Below are positions 33,856 to 42,804 of a stretch of DNA of 64,000 bases, piece after piece (within the stretch, counting starts at the first letter, position 1; the number at the start of each line of letters is the position of its first letter). A program made the translations under genes and the position numbers. The stretch comes from UBA1952 sp965200035 (GTDB lineage Bacteria; Bacteroidota; Bacteroidia; Chitinophagales; Chitinophagaceae): contig OZ241334.1 in NCBI GenBank assembly GCA_965200035.1, forward strand, positions 2,046,001 through 2,110,000. Reading direction: 5' to 3'. The notes beneath the pieces are model-generated. The model was given only the letters and a program-made list of their open reading frames with translations. It was not told the DNA's origin and searched no databases.

Positions 33856-35649
33856 ATGCTTAGACAAACTTTATTCGCACTCTGCCTGCTGCTTACTGCC
33901 GGATCCGTTTATGGTAAGGCCGTTTTTAATATCAAAAAAGATTTTCATGCCACAGGCAATGGCCATAAGGATGACACACAGGCTTTCCTGAATGCAGTAA
34001 AAAAGATCAATGAGCTGAAAGGGAATGCGGTGCTGATCATACCGGCAGGAACCTACATCATTACCCCACAGCATAAAGCTGATGGAAAGCAGCTCCTGCT
34101 GCCTGCCGCTCTGGACATACTTTCCTTTGAAGGCTGCACTGATTTTGCTATTCAGGGATCACGGGGAGCCAGGATTAGATTTGCAGACAGATTGTATTAT
34201 GGAAGCTTCAAGCCGGACAGCACAGGCCGGATAAAAAGCTTAGCATATAAAACGACAGATTATCAATACCGGGTAGCTATCGGTCATGGAGTCAGGCTCA
34301 AGAATTGCAGCAAAATCAATATTTCAGATCTTGAGCTCGACGGCAATAATGGCAGAATGATCTTAGGCAATGAATTTGGAGATACTGGCTATCAGATTGA
34401 CAATGACGGCCTGTTCATAGAAAATACCTCAGAACTTACTGTTAGCGACTGCTATATCCACCATTTCGGGCGGGATGGCATACAGATACTTAACCAGACA
34501 CCTCAGGTATGGAACACGCCTTCCCAACAGCTGCAGCTTATCCGCTGCCGTTTTGAGCACAATGCGCGTCAAGGACTATCATGGACCGGCGGGGCGGGCC
34601 TGACTGCTACCGGCTGCACCTTTAGCTATACGGCACGCACCAGCTTTTCCTCTGCGCCGCGGGCCGGCGTAGATTTTGAGCCCAATAGCGGCCTCATTCT
34701 GAAAGACGGCCTGTTCCGCGACTGTACCTTTGCCGGTAATGCAGGGGTAGGTATTATCGCCGACGAAGGCGGCCCCTACTCACACGATGTACGGTTTGTA
34801 AACTGCAGGGTAGTCAGCGGCGATGCTGCTGCGCTCTGGATCAAAGGCATGAAATTCCGTTTTTCCGGTTGTACCATACAGGGAAGCTTCTTATTCGGAG
34901 CGCGTGCGCAGAGTCGGGAAGATGGCACTTACTTTACCAATTGCCATTTTACGGATTCAGGAGCGTACTACCGCGACTTTAAATACCTGATAGAATCGAG
35001 CGGGGCAAAATACATGGTATTTGACTCCTGCGATTTCAAAGCGGCAAAGACCGGATTGGTCTATATGTCGCCCGGCAATGTGCAGCCGGCAGAAAAGACG
35101 CTGTTTCGCAATTGCCGTATAAAAATGAATATGGTCCCTGACAGCGCTGACGTCCGCAGCAACCACAGCTCCAACACCATTTTTGAGGGTGCAACGGATT
35201 TTATAAGCAGCACCGCATCCCTGAAATGGGATATGGGCAATAGCATTATCAGCCATGACAGTAGCACACGAGGTGCTGTGGCTATTAAGAAAAAGTGCTC
35301 ATTATCTACTTATGATACACTAATAGTAGGTGACGATAAAGGGGATGCCACGCTTACCATAGAAGAGGGCGGAGCACTCACGATCTATCCGGGCGGAGCA
35401 TTAGCTATAAAGATCGGCAGCAGTGTGGTTGTCAGCAAAGGCGGCATGCTTTGCATAGGTCTGGAAGCAAGCCTTTTAATAGCCGGCAGGCTGATAGCCG
35501 GGGAAGGCGCGCTTATTTGCCTGGATGAAGCGGCTAAAGCGGATAAGACGTCCATAGGCAATATATACATAAGGGGCAGGATGAATGATCTGACAATGGA
35601 AGCGCTGAAAAAAAGGTTTAATAATTGCAAGACAGATTCAAATGAGTAA
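33856..35649 (+). CDS. Secreted right-handed beta-helix protein within the polysaccharide operon
   Basis: 597 residues. A signal peptide is clear (LRQTLFALCLLLTAGSVYG then K). The mature start FNIKKDFHATGNGHKDDTQA is the pectate-lyase-superfamily opening (ATGNGxxDDT-type), followed by ILIPAG-like VLIIPAGTYII. Many parallel beta-helix coils follow, e.g. LKNCSKINISDLELDGNNGR, TSELTVSDCYIHHFGRDGI and LIRCRFEHNARQGLSW. Toward the end hydrophobic Gly/Ala-rich coils (GGALTIYPGGALAIKIGSS) appear. It would act in the periplasm or outside as a glycan lyase, hydrolase, epimerase or binding protein. Its 3' end overlaps the next glycosyltransferase gene by eight bases, so it belongs to this locus. Confidence 0.85.
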   Translation: MLRQTLFALCLLLTAGSVYGKAVFNIKKDFHATGNGHKDDTQAFLNAVKKINELKGNAVLIIPAGTYIITPQHKADGKQLLLPAALDILSFEGCTDFAIQGSRGARIRFADRLYYGSFKPDSTGRIKSLAYKTTDYQYRVAIGHGVRLKNCSKINISDLELDGNNGRMILGNEFGDTGYQIDNDGLFIENTSELTVSDCYIHHFGRDGIQILNQTPQVWNTPSQQLQLIRCRFEHNARQGLSWTGGAGLTATGCTFSYTARTSFSSAPRAGVDFEPNSGLILKDGLFRDCTFAGNAGVGIIADEGGPYSHDVRFVNCRVVSGDAAALWIKGMKFRFSGCTIQGSFLFGARAQSREDGTYFTNCHFTDSGAYYRDFKYLIESSGAKYMVFDSCDFKAAKTGLVYMSPGNVQPAEKTLFRNCRIKMNMVPDSADVRSNHSSNTIFEGATDFISSTASLKWDMGNSIISHDSSTRGAVAIKKKCSLSTYDTLIVGDDKGDATLTIEEGGALTIYPGGALAIKIGSSVVVSKGGMLCIGLEASLLIAGRLIAGEGALICLDEAAKADKTSIGNIYIRGRMNDLTMEALKKRFNNCKTDSNE

Positions 35650-36547
35650 CAGCTATTTTTCAATCGTTGTGCCTACCTATAACCGGGTGGCTATGCTGCC
35701 CGAGGCGATCCGGTCGGTGCAGGCGCAGACCTTCCGGGATTTTGAGCTGATCATTATCGATGATGGCAGCACAGATGATACGCGTGCTGTAGTTGAGCAG
35801 ATAGCCGGCATAGATGCGCGGGTCCGGTATTATCACCAGGTAAATACAGAGCGTGGCGCTGCCAGAAATAGAGGGATCAGCATCGCAACAGGTGCCTACA
35901 TTGTGTTCTTTGATTCAGATGATGAAATGAAGCCGGACTATCTCTTTGTATTGAATAAAGGAATCAGCGCGCACCCCGCTTATAGTTTCTATGCAGCAAA
36001 GTATAATTTTCTGATCAACGGGCGGGAAAAACCATCTGCCATTTCAGGGATAGCCGCGGGTGAGCATCAGCTCGGGCTGGTGCTGGAAGGAAATCCTTTT
36101 TCCTGTAATTTCTGTATCAGGAAGGATAACCCGGACCTAGTACTGTTCCGGGAGGACCGGGCACTGGCTACTACGGAAGACTGGATGTTTCTGGTAGAGA
36201 ACCTGCAGCGCCACCCCATCCGGCTGCTTGAAGAAACAGGGGTAAGAATGCACCAGCATGATGCCCGCTCTATGCAGCAAAATCAGCTGCTGATACAAAG
36301 GCGGATAGCTGCAACGAAATCCCTTATCGAAAAAAATAAATTCACGGCTCCGGCACTGAAGACTTTATGGGCCTATACCTGCTATTTCTGCAGCATTCAT
36401 GCTTATTTGGATAATAACCGCCGGCAGTCGGTTCATTTTATCTTGCAGGCAATGAAGAACGGGGGAATACGGCCTGCATTCATCAAAGCCTTATTAAAAT
36501 ATTTGGCGGGCAGAAAATGGATGATGATGCTTAAACCGGGAAAGTAA
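35642..36547 (+). CDS. Glycosyltransferase, family 2
   Basis: 301 residues. Textbook GT2 start: FSIVVPTYNRVAMLPEAIRS, VQAQTFRDFELIIIDDGSTD; NTERGAARNRGISIATGAYI and VFFDSDDEMKPDYLFV form the metal-binding part near residue 95. ATTEDWMFLVENLQRHPIRL is the acceptor-side ED segment. Soluble. The ATG at 35642 lies inside the end of the beta-helix gene, giving translational coupling between a secreted glycan-active candidate and a cytoplasmic glycosyltransferase. Confidence 0.92.
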   Translation: MSNSYFSIVVPTYNRVAMLPEAIRSVQAQTFRDFELIIIDDGSTDDTRAVVEQIAGIDARVRYYHQVNTERGAARNRGISIATGAYIVFFDSDDEMKPDYLFVLNKGISAHPAYSFYAAKYNFLINGREKPSAISGIAAGEHQLGLVLEGNPFSCNFCIRKDNPDLVLFREDRALATTEDWMFLVENLQRHPIRLLEETGVRMHQHDARSMQQNQLLIQRRIAATKSLIEKNKFTAPALKTLWAYTCYFCSIHAYLDNNRRQSVHFILQAMKNGGIRPAFIKALLKYLAGRKWMMMLKPGK

Positions 36548-36551
36548 AGAC

Positions 36552-37790
36552 ATGATGCAGCGGAGCAAGAATATACTGGTATTTACTACTTGGAGTTTTA
36601 AGGATGGGTTGATACAGGCAGCAACACTGCCTTACCTCAAAATCATTTCCCGGACTATTAATGGCAACATTTATCTGCTTTGCCTGGAGCAGCCGGGGAT
36701 GGAGCTTACCCCGCGGGAATACCATGCTGCACAGGCCGTGCTGGCAAAGGACCGGATACAGCTCATCCGGTTTAATTATCACAAAAACAAGCTGCGCGCG
36801 CTGACGGACTGGGCATTCCGCTTTATCTACCTGATCGCCTTTATTTACCTGAAAAGGATCAGCTATTTTCATCCGCTATGCTCCCCGGCTGCCGGCCTGG
36901 CTTGGGTGCTGAGCAAGTTCAAAAAAGTAACGCTGGTGGTAGACAGCTTTGAGCCCCATGCTGAGGTGATGGAAGAGACCGGGGTATGGAATCGGGAAGG
37001 CCGACTCTTTAAAATATTCTTTTCCTTAGAGAGAAAGATCGTGCTTCGGGCCGACAGGCTCCTTGCCGTATCGAAAGGAATTCCGTTCTATATCCGGGAA
37101 CGGTACCAGCTCGCCCCCCCTTTGGAAAAAATAAGCTACCGGCCGCTGTGCGTGGATCCGGCGCTTTTTTCCAGAACACCACCGGATTACAGTTTGATCG
37201 GTTGGTCCAGCAAAGGAAAACGAATCGTGGCGATTTACACCGGCAAGATAGGGGGGATGTACTATGATAAAGAACTTTGTACGTTTATAAAAGCCTGTAT
37301 CCGGTTCTGGACAGCGGATTTTCACCTTATTATCTGCACTGCAATGGACAAAAATAGCGTGACTGAGCTTTTCGGATCTCAGGGTATTCCTGCGCATTTT
37401 TATACAGTGACTTTTGTAGATCACCGGAAGGTGCCCCGTTATCTGTCGCTTGCTGATTTCGGGATCAGCTTCAGCCGTCCTTCAGCGGCAAGACAATATG
37501 GATGTCCTACTAAAAATGCAGAATATTGGGCTATGGGCCTGCCCATAATTGCAACCGCTGCTATCCGCGATGATAATGAAAACATAGCCAATAATCCATA
37601 TTTAGGAGTGCTGATGCCGGATACCGTCACAGAAGACATGGACGATACCCTGCAGAAGCTTGAGCAGCTCCTTAACCGGAAAGATAGCATTGCGCCTCTT
37701 ATCAGGCAATTTGCAGTCCGGGAACGTGCATTCGATACAGTCAGGTATGTTTATGAAGCAGTTTATGCCGAGAAAATTCAGTCGCTATAA
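36552..37790 (+). CDS. Glycosyltransferase, GT4-like
   Basis: 412 residues. The N-terminal half (NILVFTTWSFKDGLIQAATL, RTINGNIYLLCLEQPG) is that of a GT-B enzyme. VTLVVDSFEPHAEVMEETGV and RLLAVSKGIPFYIRERY are donor-domain edge motifs, and IVAIYTGKIGGMYYDKELCT opens the second Rossmann domain. The donor site is AARQYGCPTKNAEYWAMGLP, where the first Glu of the usual EX7E motif is replaced, as in several GT4-like capsule enzymes. It is the last gene of this run before a 155-base gap with a candidate promoter. Confidence 0.82.
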   Translation: MMQRSKNILVFTTWSFKDGLIQAATLPYLKIISRTINGNIYLLCLEQPGMELTPREYHAAQAVLAKDRIQLIRFNYHKNKLRALTDWAFRFIYLIAFIYLKRISYFHPLCSPAAGLAWVLSKFKKVTLVVDSFEPHAEVMEETGVWNREGRLFKIFFSLERKIVLRADRLLAVSKGIPFYIRERYQLAPPLEKISYRPLCVDPALFSRTPPDYSLIGWSSKGKRIVAIYTGKIGGMYYDKELCTFIKACIRFWTADFHLIICTAMDKNSVTELFGSQGIPAHFYTVTFVDHRKVPRYLSLADFGISFSRPSAARQYGCPTKNAEYWAMGLPIIATAAIRDDNENIANNPYLGVLMPDTVTEDMDDTLQKLEQLLNRKDSIAPLIRQFAVRERAFDTVRYVYEAVYAEKIQSL

Positions 37791-37838
37791 AGCTGCTTTA
37801 TAATTTATCCGTATAGCATTTTTCCAGGTAACTATAAG

Positions 37839-37846
37839 TAATTTTG
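37839..37846 (+). promoter_or_regulatory. Candidate -7 box upstream of the GalE-like gene
   Basis: TAATTTTG matches TAnnTTTG and sits about 100 bases before the ATG at 37946 in a 155-base AT-rich gap. No -33 TTG at standard spacing. It could give an internal start for the two-gene tail of the operon. Confidence 0.4.
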
Positions 37847-37945
37847 TACCGCTGCAAAAGTTATGGCAGCTCATTAAGGATGCCTTATCGTAAGTCAGGC
37901 AGTTCATTCTTCAACTTTAATCATCAGATAAAATTCAGATAATTT

Positions 37946-38965
37946 ATGAAACCAGTTTCCCTTGTCACCGGTGGCGCAGGCTTTATCGGGTCCCACGTTG
38001 TCCATCACTGCCTGAAAATGGGGCATACCGTTGTAGTGCTTGATGATCTGAGCGGTGGCTTTGAAGATCATATTGAAGAGGGCACTGTATTTGTAAAAGG
38101 AAGCGTCACAGATGAGCGGCTTGTTGCTGGCCTGTTTGAACAGTATGAATTTACCTATGTGTATCATCTGGCAGCTTACGCTGCAGAGGGTTTATCCCAT
38201 TTTATCCGTCGTTTTAATTATAATAATAACCTGATAGGCAGCATAAACCTCATCAATGAATCCGTTAAGCATAAAGTAAAATCTTTCGTATTCACCTCTT
38301 CCATCGCTGTGTATGGTGCCGGGCAGCTGCCCATGACCGAAGAAACCGTGCCTCAGCCGGAAGACCCTTACGGAGTTTCCAAATATGCCGTAGAGCTGGA
38401 TCTGCGGGCTGCACATGAAATGTTCGGACTCAATTATGTCATCTTTCGTCCGCATAATGTATATGGCACAAACCAAAACATCGGTGATAAGTACCGGAAC
38501 GTAATCGGTATTTTCATGAACCAGATCATGCAGGGCAAGCAGCTAACGATCTTTGGCGACGGTACCCAGTCGCGCGCTTTCAGCTTTATTGATGATGTGG
38601 CTATACCTATTGCCAGGTGCGTGAATATTCCTGCGGCCTATAACGAAATATTCAATATCGGAGCTGATAAGCCTTATTCTGTAAATGAGCTGGCAACGGT
38701 GGTATGTGCGGAATTTGGCGTTGCGCCCGATATCAATTACCTGAGCGCCCGTAATGAGGTGCTGCATGCTTACTCTGATCATTCGAAGGCCCATAAGACT
38801 TTCGGGGATCCAAGCGGCATTGACCTGAAGGAGGGCATTGCTAAAATGGCCGCATGGGCCAAAGTTGTAGGCGTCCGCAAAAGCCAGGAATTCGGCAATA
38901 TCGAGATCACAGAGAAACTGCCTGACGGCTGGCAGGTACAAACGATGCCTGCTGCAACCTCTTAA
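37946..38965 (+). CDS. UDP-glucose 4-epimerase-like SDR enzyme
   Basis: 339 residues. Extended SDR: SLVTGGAGFIGSHVVHHCLK (NAD site), VVVLDDLSGGFEDHI, VYHLAAYAAEGLSHFIRRFN, FTSSIAVYGAGQLPMTEE and DPYGVSKYAVELD with catalytic Tyr-x3-Lys. The last third has IFGDGTQSRAFSFIDDVAIP and IFNIGADKPYSVNELATVV as in GalE/WbpP-type enzymes. The specific reaction (UDP-Glc/Gal or another pair) cannot be fixed by sequence alone. A C-terminal tail of about 30 residues after KEGIAKMAAW is unusual but not disruptive. Confidence 0.87.
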   Translation: MKPVSLVTGGAGFIGSHVVHHCLKMGHTVVVLDDLSGGFEDHIEEGTVFVKGSVTDERLVAGLFEQYEFTYVYHLAAYAAEGLSHFIRRFNYNNNLIGSINLINESVKHKVKSFVFTSSIAVYGAGQLPMTEETVPQPEDPYGVSKYAVELDLRAAHEMFGLNYVIFRPHNVYGTNQNIGDKYRNVIGIFMNQIMQGKQLTIFGDGTQSRAFSFIDDVAIPIARCVNIPAAYNEIFNIGADKPYSVNELATVVCAEFGVAPDINYLSARNEVLHAYSDHSKAHKTFGDPSGIDLKEGIAKMAAWAKVVGVRKSQEFGNIEITEKLPDGWQVQTMPAATS

Positions 38966-38973
38966 ACCGGTTT

Positions 38974-40080
38974 ATGAAAAAAGTACTGATCCTTTGCCTG
39001 CACCGCCCGGACCGCTCACCTTCGCAGCGCTTCCGGTTTGAGCAATACCTCGGCTATCTGTCCGAGAATGGGTATGAGTTCGATTTCTCCTACCTTATTA
39101 ATGAAGCGGACGACAAGAAGTTTTACAGTCCGGGAAATCTGCAAGATAAACTGCGCATCGTTTTAAAGAGCATCGCAAAACGCCTTCGTGAGGTGCGTAA
39201 AGCGGGTAAATATGATCTTGTATTCGTGCAGCGGGAAGCCTTCATGCTGGGCACTGCCTATTTTGAAAAAGCCATCGGCCGCAAGGTGCCGATGATCTTT
39301 GACTTTGATGATTCCATATGGATGCAGCTAGTATCGGAAGCCAATAAAAAGCTCGGATTCTTAAAAGACGCATCCAAGACATCCAAGATCATTGGCCAGT
39401 CAGCCCTGGTATTTGCCGGTAATGAATACCTGGCCGCTTATGCAAGGAAGTTCAATGATCAGGTCGTCATCGTTCCTACCACTATAGATACAAGAGCCTA
39501 TAGGCGTATATCTCCTCCTAAAAAAGATGGGCCGGTTTGCATAGGCTGGTCGGGCAGCTTCAGCACCATTGAGCATTTTGCGCTGGCGATACCGGCGCTT
39601 CAGCGTATTAAGGATAAGTATGGCGACCGGGTCACCTTTAAAGTGATCGGGGATGGTAAATACTATTGCAAAGAATTAGGTGTTCAGGGGGAGCCATGGG
39701 TAGCTGCTACGGAAGTTCAGGATCTGAGCGCTATCGATATTGGTATCATGCCCTTACCGGACAGCGAATGGGCCAAAGGCAAGTGTGGACTTAAGGGGCT
39801 TCAGTACATGGCGCTGGGTATCCCTACCCTGATGTCGCCGGTAGGGGTAAATGCAGCTATTATCAGGGACAGCGTAAACGGATTCCTTCCTGCTACGGAA
39901 GATGAATGGGTTGAGGATATTTCCCTGCTGATCGAGGATGCGGAAGCCCGGGAACGGATCGGTAAAGCGGGCTGGCAAACGGTCCATGACCATTATTCAG
40001 TAGATGCCTGTAAAAACCTGTACCTAAACTATTTTGATAAGCTGACCGGAAGACAGGCTGCTGAAAAGGCCCTTACCTGA
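38974..40080 (+). CDS. Glycosyltransferase, GT4-like
   Basis: 368 residues. The start KVLILCLHRPDRSPSQRFRF with EQYLGYLSENGYEF is typical of a GT4-like group that begins with an S-x-R-F loop. MIFDFDDSIWMQLVSEANKK lies in the first domain; CIGWSGSFSTIEHFALAIPA begins the second; KGKCGLKGLQYMALGIPTLM is the donor-binding motif with Lys/Gly in place of the first Glu. It sits nine bases behind the GalE-like gene and is the last plus-strand gene before the terminator at about 40.1 kb. Confidence 0.88.
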   Translation: MKKVLILCLHRPDRSPSQRFRFEQYLGYLSENGYEFDFSYLINEADDKKFYSPGNLQDKLRIVLKSIAKRLREVRKAGKYDLVFVQREAFMLGTAYFEKAIGRKVPMIFDFDDSIWMQLVSEANKKLGFLKDASKTSKIIGQSALVFAGNEYLAAYARKFNDQVVIVPTTIDTRAYRRISPPKKDGPVCIGWSGSFSTIEHFALAIPALQRIKDKYGDRVTFKVIGDGKYYCKELGVQGEPWVAATEVQDLSAIDIGIMPLPDSEWAKGKCGLKGLQYMALGIPTLMSPVGVNAAIIRDSVNGFLPATEDEWVEDISLLIEDAEARERIGKAGWQTVHDHYSVDACKNLYLNYFDKLTGRQAAEKALT

Positions 40081-40115
40081 TCTTGCTATACAGAAAATAA
40101 AGCTTGGATAATTTC

Positions 40116-40151
40116 CAGCCCATGTGCAGCTACACCACTGTACATGGGCTG
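40116..40151. terminator. Terminator at the end of the main polysaccharide operon
   Basis: A perfect 10-bp stem (cagcccatgt / acatgggctg) with a 16-base loop, 36 bases behind the last glycosyltransferase stop and in front of a convergent gene. The following attattt is only moderately T-rich. Likely stops both transcripts. Confidence 0.65.
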
Positions 40152-40235
40152 ATTATTTAAGGGCGATTCAAGGTTCAAATTGCTGTAAAAAAATGGCCGC
40201 CAAACGCTAAAAGTGGCTTAACATGAAATCGTACA

Positions 40236-41579
40236 TTATCTGATGCTGAGGAACGGCTTTTCTGGGTCATTATACCGGTAATAAATAAGTACGAGCGCAG
40301 TGCCAAACAGCGGAAGGCACGGAATCCGATAGCGCGACAGCGTACCAAAATTACCGGAGGTAAGTCCCACTGAAAAACCGAATATCAGCGTAAAAATAAG
40401 ACAGAACTGTATATTGGGGTCTTGATTGATAGCCTTCCATACTTTAGATGGACCAAGCTTGAACAAGAGCTTTAAAGTAATAAACAGAAAAAGAAATGCT
40501 TCAATTGCGTTGAATAAAACAATCGGTTTCCTAGCTTCCCAGAGATATGGCCTGAACAGGGAAACATTTACAGCAGATGGGAAAGACTGGACAATACCAA
40601 GCGGAGTAAAATCCACGGTTCCGATACTATATCTGGAACCCTGTTCACCAGAAGACTCATAAATATACGTTTGTGTGATGGTAGCGGTTTTCTCAATATT
40701 ATCCAGCGAATACTGGCCCAGATCCGTTGCGAAGGTATTGGATAAAGCATAAAAACCTACTACAGTGAAAGCAATCAATCCGATCTTAAGCCCCAATCTT
40801 ACGAATGCATTTTGCAGCTTGCTGGAGTAGGAAAAAACAAGCCACAGACCAATAGCTGGGAGAAAGGCCAGCAGGATATAGATTTTGATTACCGCTATCA
40901 GGTAAGTGCCCAGCACCATCATCATAACCTCCAGCGGCCTGAGCTTTCGCTGTATCAGCAAGGTAAATACACCGCAGATCATCCAGCCCATCCCGAACAT
41001 GCAGATCGTATCTTTGAAAATACCTGATCCCCATATAAAGGTGCTCGGGATAAATAGAGTGACCAGTGAGATATGCTTTACAAAATGCGGATACTGTTTC
41101 GCAAATGTGCGGAACAAAGCCCAAATGCCGGTAAAAGAGAGGGCGGCAAATAAGACAGAAATAGGAAGATAGGTGCTGAAGGTGACTACACCCAGCACAG
41201 CGGCTGCCACCACCACCATATAGTTGTTGAGAGTAGTGTACCAAAGCATCCGGGAGGTATATTCAATATACTCACCCTCATAGCCTTTAGGTATATGAAG
41301 GACAAGGCTCAGCCATTTTGCCGGCGATTCGTCAAAAGCACTATTGACCACTTTCGATTGCTCGAAATAATACATTGTATCGCCGGCACCATAGTAATAC
41401 TGATAGATCAGGCTGATGAATACGGCGCCAGTAATCTTAACAGTCAGACCGGGAATGAAATAAGGCCGCCACGGATGACCGGGGGGATAATTATTATTCC
41501 GGAACCTATAGGCAATAAAATAAATAGCCATCAGGTAAAATGGCAGCAAAAGATAATCTGCAAGTGTGATCCATTGCAT
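40236..41579 (-). CDS. Multi-span membrane protein of the polysaccharide locus (polymerase-like candidate)
   Basis: 447 residues with about ten to eleven hydrophobic helices (for example LLLPFYLMAIYFIAYRF, YMVVVAAAVLGVVTFSTYLP, LIAVIKIYILLAFLPAIGLW, IEAFLFLFITLKLLF). Between helices lies a soluble loop with YYGAGDTMYYFEQSKVV near residue 65, and later FGTLSRYRIPCLPLFGT. The layout resembles Wzy/EpsG-type polymerases or GT-C glycosyltransferases, but no diagnostic motif was recognised, so function is open. It is convergent with the main operon and co-directional with the uxs and ugd genes. Confidence 0.8.
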   Translation of the reverse strand: MQWITLADYLLLPFYLMAIYFIAYRFRNNNYPPGHPWRPYFIPGLTVKITGAVFISLIYQYYYGAGDTMYYFEQSKVVNSAFDESPAKWLSLVLHIPKGYEGEYIEYTSRMLWYTTLNNYMVVVAAAVLGVVTFSTYLPISVLFAALSFTGIWALFRTFAKQYPHFVKHISLVTLFIPSTFIWGSGIFKDTICMFGMGWMICGVFTLLIQRKLRPLEVMMMVLGTYLIAVIKIYILLAFLPAIGLWLVFSYSSKLQNAFVRLGLKIGLIAFTVVGFYALSNTFATDLGQYSLDNIEKTATITQTYIYESSGEQGSRYSIGTVDFTPLGIVQSFPSAVNVSLFRPYLWEARKPIVLFNAIEAFLFLFITLKLLFKLGPSKVWKAINQDPNIQFCLIFTLIFGFSVGLTSGNFGTLSRYRIPCLPLFGTALVLIYYRYNDPEKPFLSIR

Positions 41580-41704
41580 TGCTTGTAATCTTTCTTTAGT
41601 TAGGTTAACTATACCTTGTCCGTTGCCTCATTTGCCGCAACCCAATGCCTGCTGAAAAGATTAATTATCCTTTGTCAGCCTTTTACCGGGAAAGGAATCT
41701 TTCC

Positions 41705-42664
41705 TTATACATTAACTGTTGCCGTGCTCTGAAGATAATTTTTAAAATATTCCAGCGTACGCTTCAGTCCCTCGCTGCGATCTACCTTGGGTTCCCAGCT
41801 CAGAAGCATCTGCGCTTTAGTGATATCCGGTTTCCGTTGCTTCGGATCATCCTGCGGTAACGGCTTATAGATGATCTTTACGTCGGCGCCGGTTAGCTCC
41901 AGCACTTCTTCTGCAAATTCCTGCAAAGTAATTTCCACCGGGTTGCCGATATTGACCGGGAAGTGGTAATCAGAAAGCAGCAATCTGTATATGCCATCTA
42001 CCAGATCATCTACGTAACAGAAAGAGCGGGTCTGGCTGCCATCGCCAAAAACGGTGATGTCTTCGCCATGCAGTGCCTGGTTAACGAATGTGGGCAGCGC
42101 ACGGCCGTCATCGAGGCGCATGCGCGGTCCGTAAGTATTAAATATACGGATGATCCGGGTCTCAACGCCATGGAAGTTATGATAAGCCATGGTAATGCTT
42201 TCCATATAACGCTTGGCCTCATCATACACCCCGCGCGGACCGATCGGGTTTACATTGCCCCAGTATTCTTCTGTCTGCGGATGCACCAGCGGATCGCCAT
42301 ATACTTCAGAGGTAGAGGCTACCAGGATGCGTGCGCCCTTGGCTTTCGCAAGGCCCAGCAGGTTGTGCGTGCCCATAGCCCCCACCTTCAGGGTCTGAAT
42401 CGGCATCTTCAGGTAATCGATCGGCGATGCGGGGGAGGCAAAATGCAGGATATAGTCAATATTGCCCGGTACATGCACAAACTTGGTCACATCGTGGTGG
42501 TAAAAGGTAAATTCCTTAACCGGAAAGAGGTGCTCGATATTGCGGATATTGCCGGTAAGCAGGTTGTCCATCCCCACGACTTCATATCCTTCCTTCAGAA
42601 AGCGATCGCAGAGGTGAGAACCCAAAAAACCGGCGGCACCGGTGATGAGAATACGTTTAGCCAT
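41705..42664 (-). CDS. uxs: UDP-glucuronic acid decarboxylase (UDP-xylose synthase)
   Basis: 319 residues. It converts UDP-glucuronate to UDP-xylose with bound NAD. The start ILITGAAGFLGSHLCDRFLK with MDNLLTGNIRNIEHLF, the block HFASPASPIDYLKMPIQTLK, STSEVYGDPLVHPQTEEYWG and GPRGVYDEAKRYMES, and RIFNTYGPRMRLDDGR are near-diagnostic of bacterial UXS. Catalytic Tyr and Lys are in YDEAK. The UDP-glucose dehydrogenase gene lies 140 bases upstream on the same strand, giving the route UDP-Glc to UDP-GlcA to UDP-Xyl. A xylose-containing polymer is therefore likely. Confidence 0.95.
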   Translation of the reverse strand: MAKRILITGAAGFLGSHLCDRFLKEGYEVVGMDNLLTGNIRNIEHLFPVKEFTFYHHDVTKFVHVPGNIDYILHFASPASPIDYLKMPIQTLKVGAMGTHNLLGLAKAKGARILVASTSEVYGDPLVHPQTEEYWGNVNPIGPRGVYDEAKRYMESITMAYHNFHGVETRIIRIFNTYGPRMRLDDGRALPTFVNQALHGEDITVFGDGSQTRSFCYVDDLVDGIYRLLLSDYHFPVNIGNPVEITLQEFAEEVLELTGADVKIIYKPLPQDDPKQRKPDITKAQMLLSWEPKVDRSEGLKRTLEYFKNYLQSTATVNV

Positions 42665-42804
42665 AGTGTGGTGATGTATTATTTTGTAACGCCGTTCAGG
42701 CGCTTATGTAATGATCGTTAATATTTAATTACTTCAATGCTAGACCGGACGGGCCTCTGGTGCAGCGCGGAAAAATCTGAAACCGGACAGGCAGCTGCAG
42801 CGGA

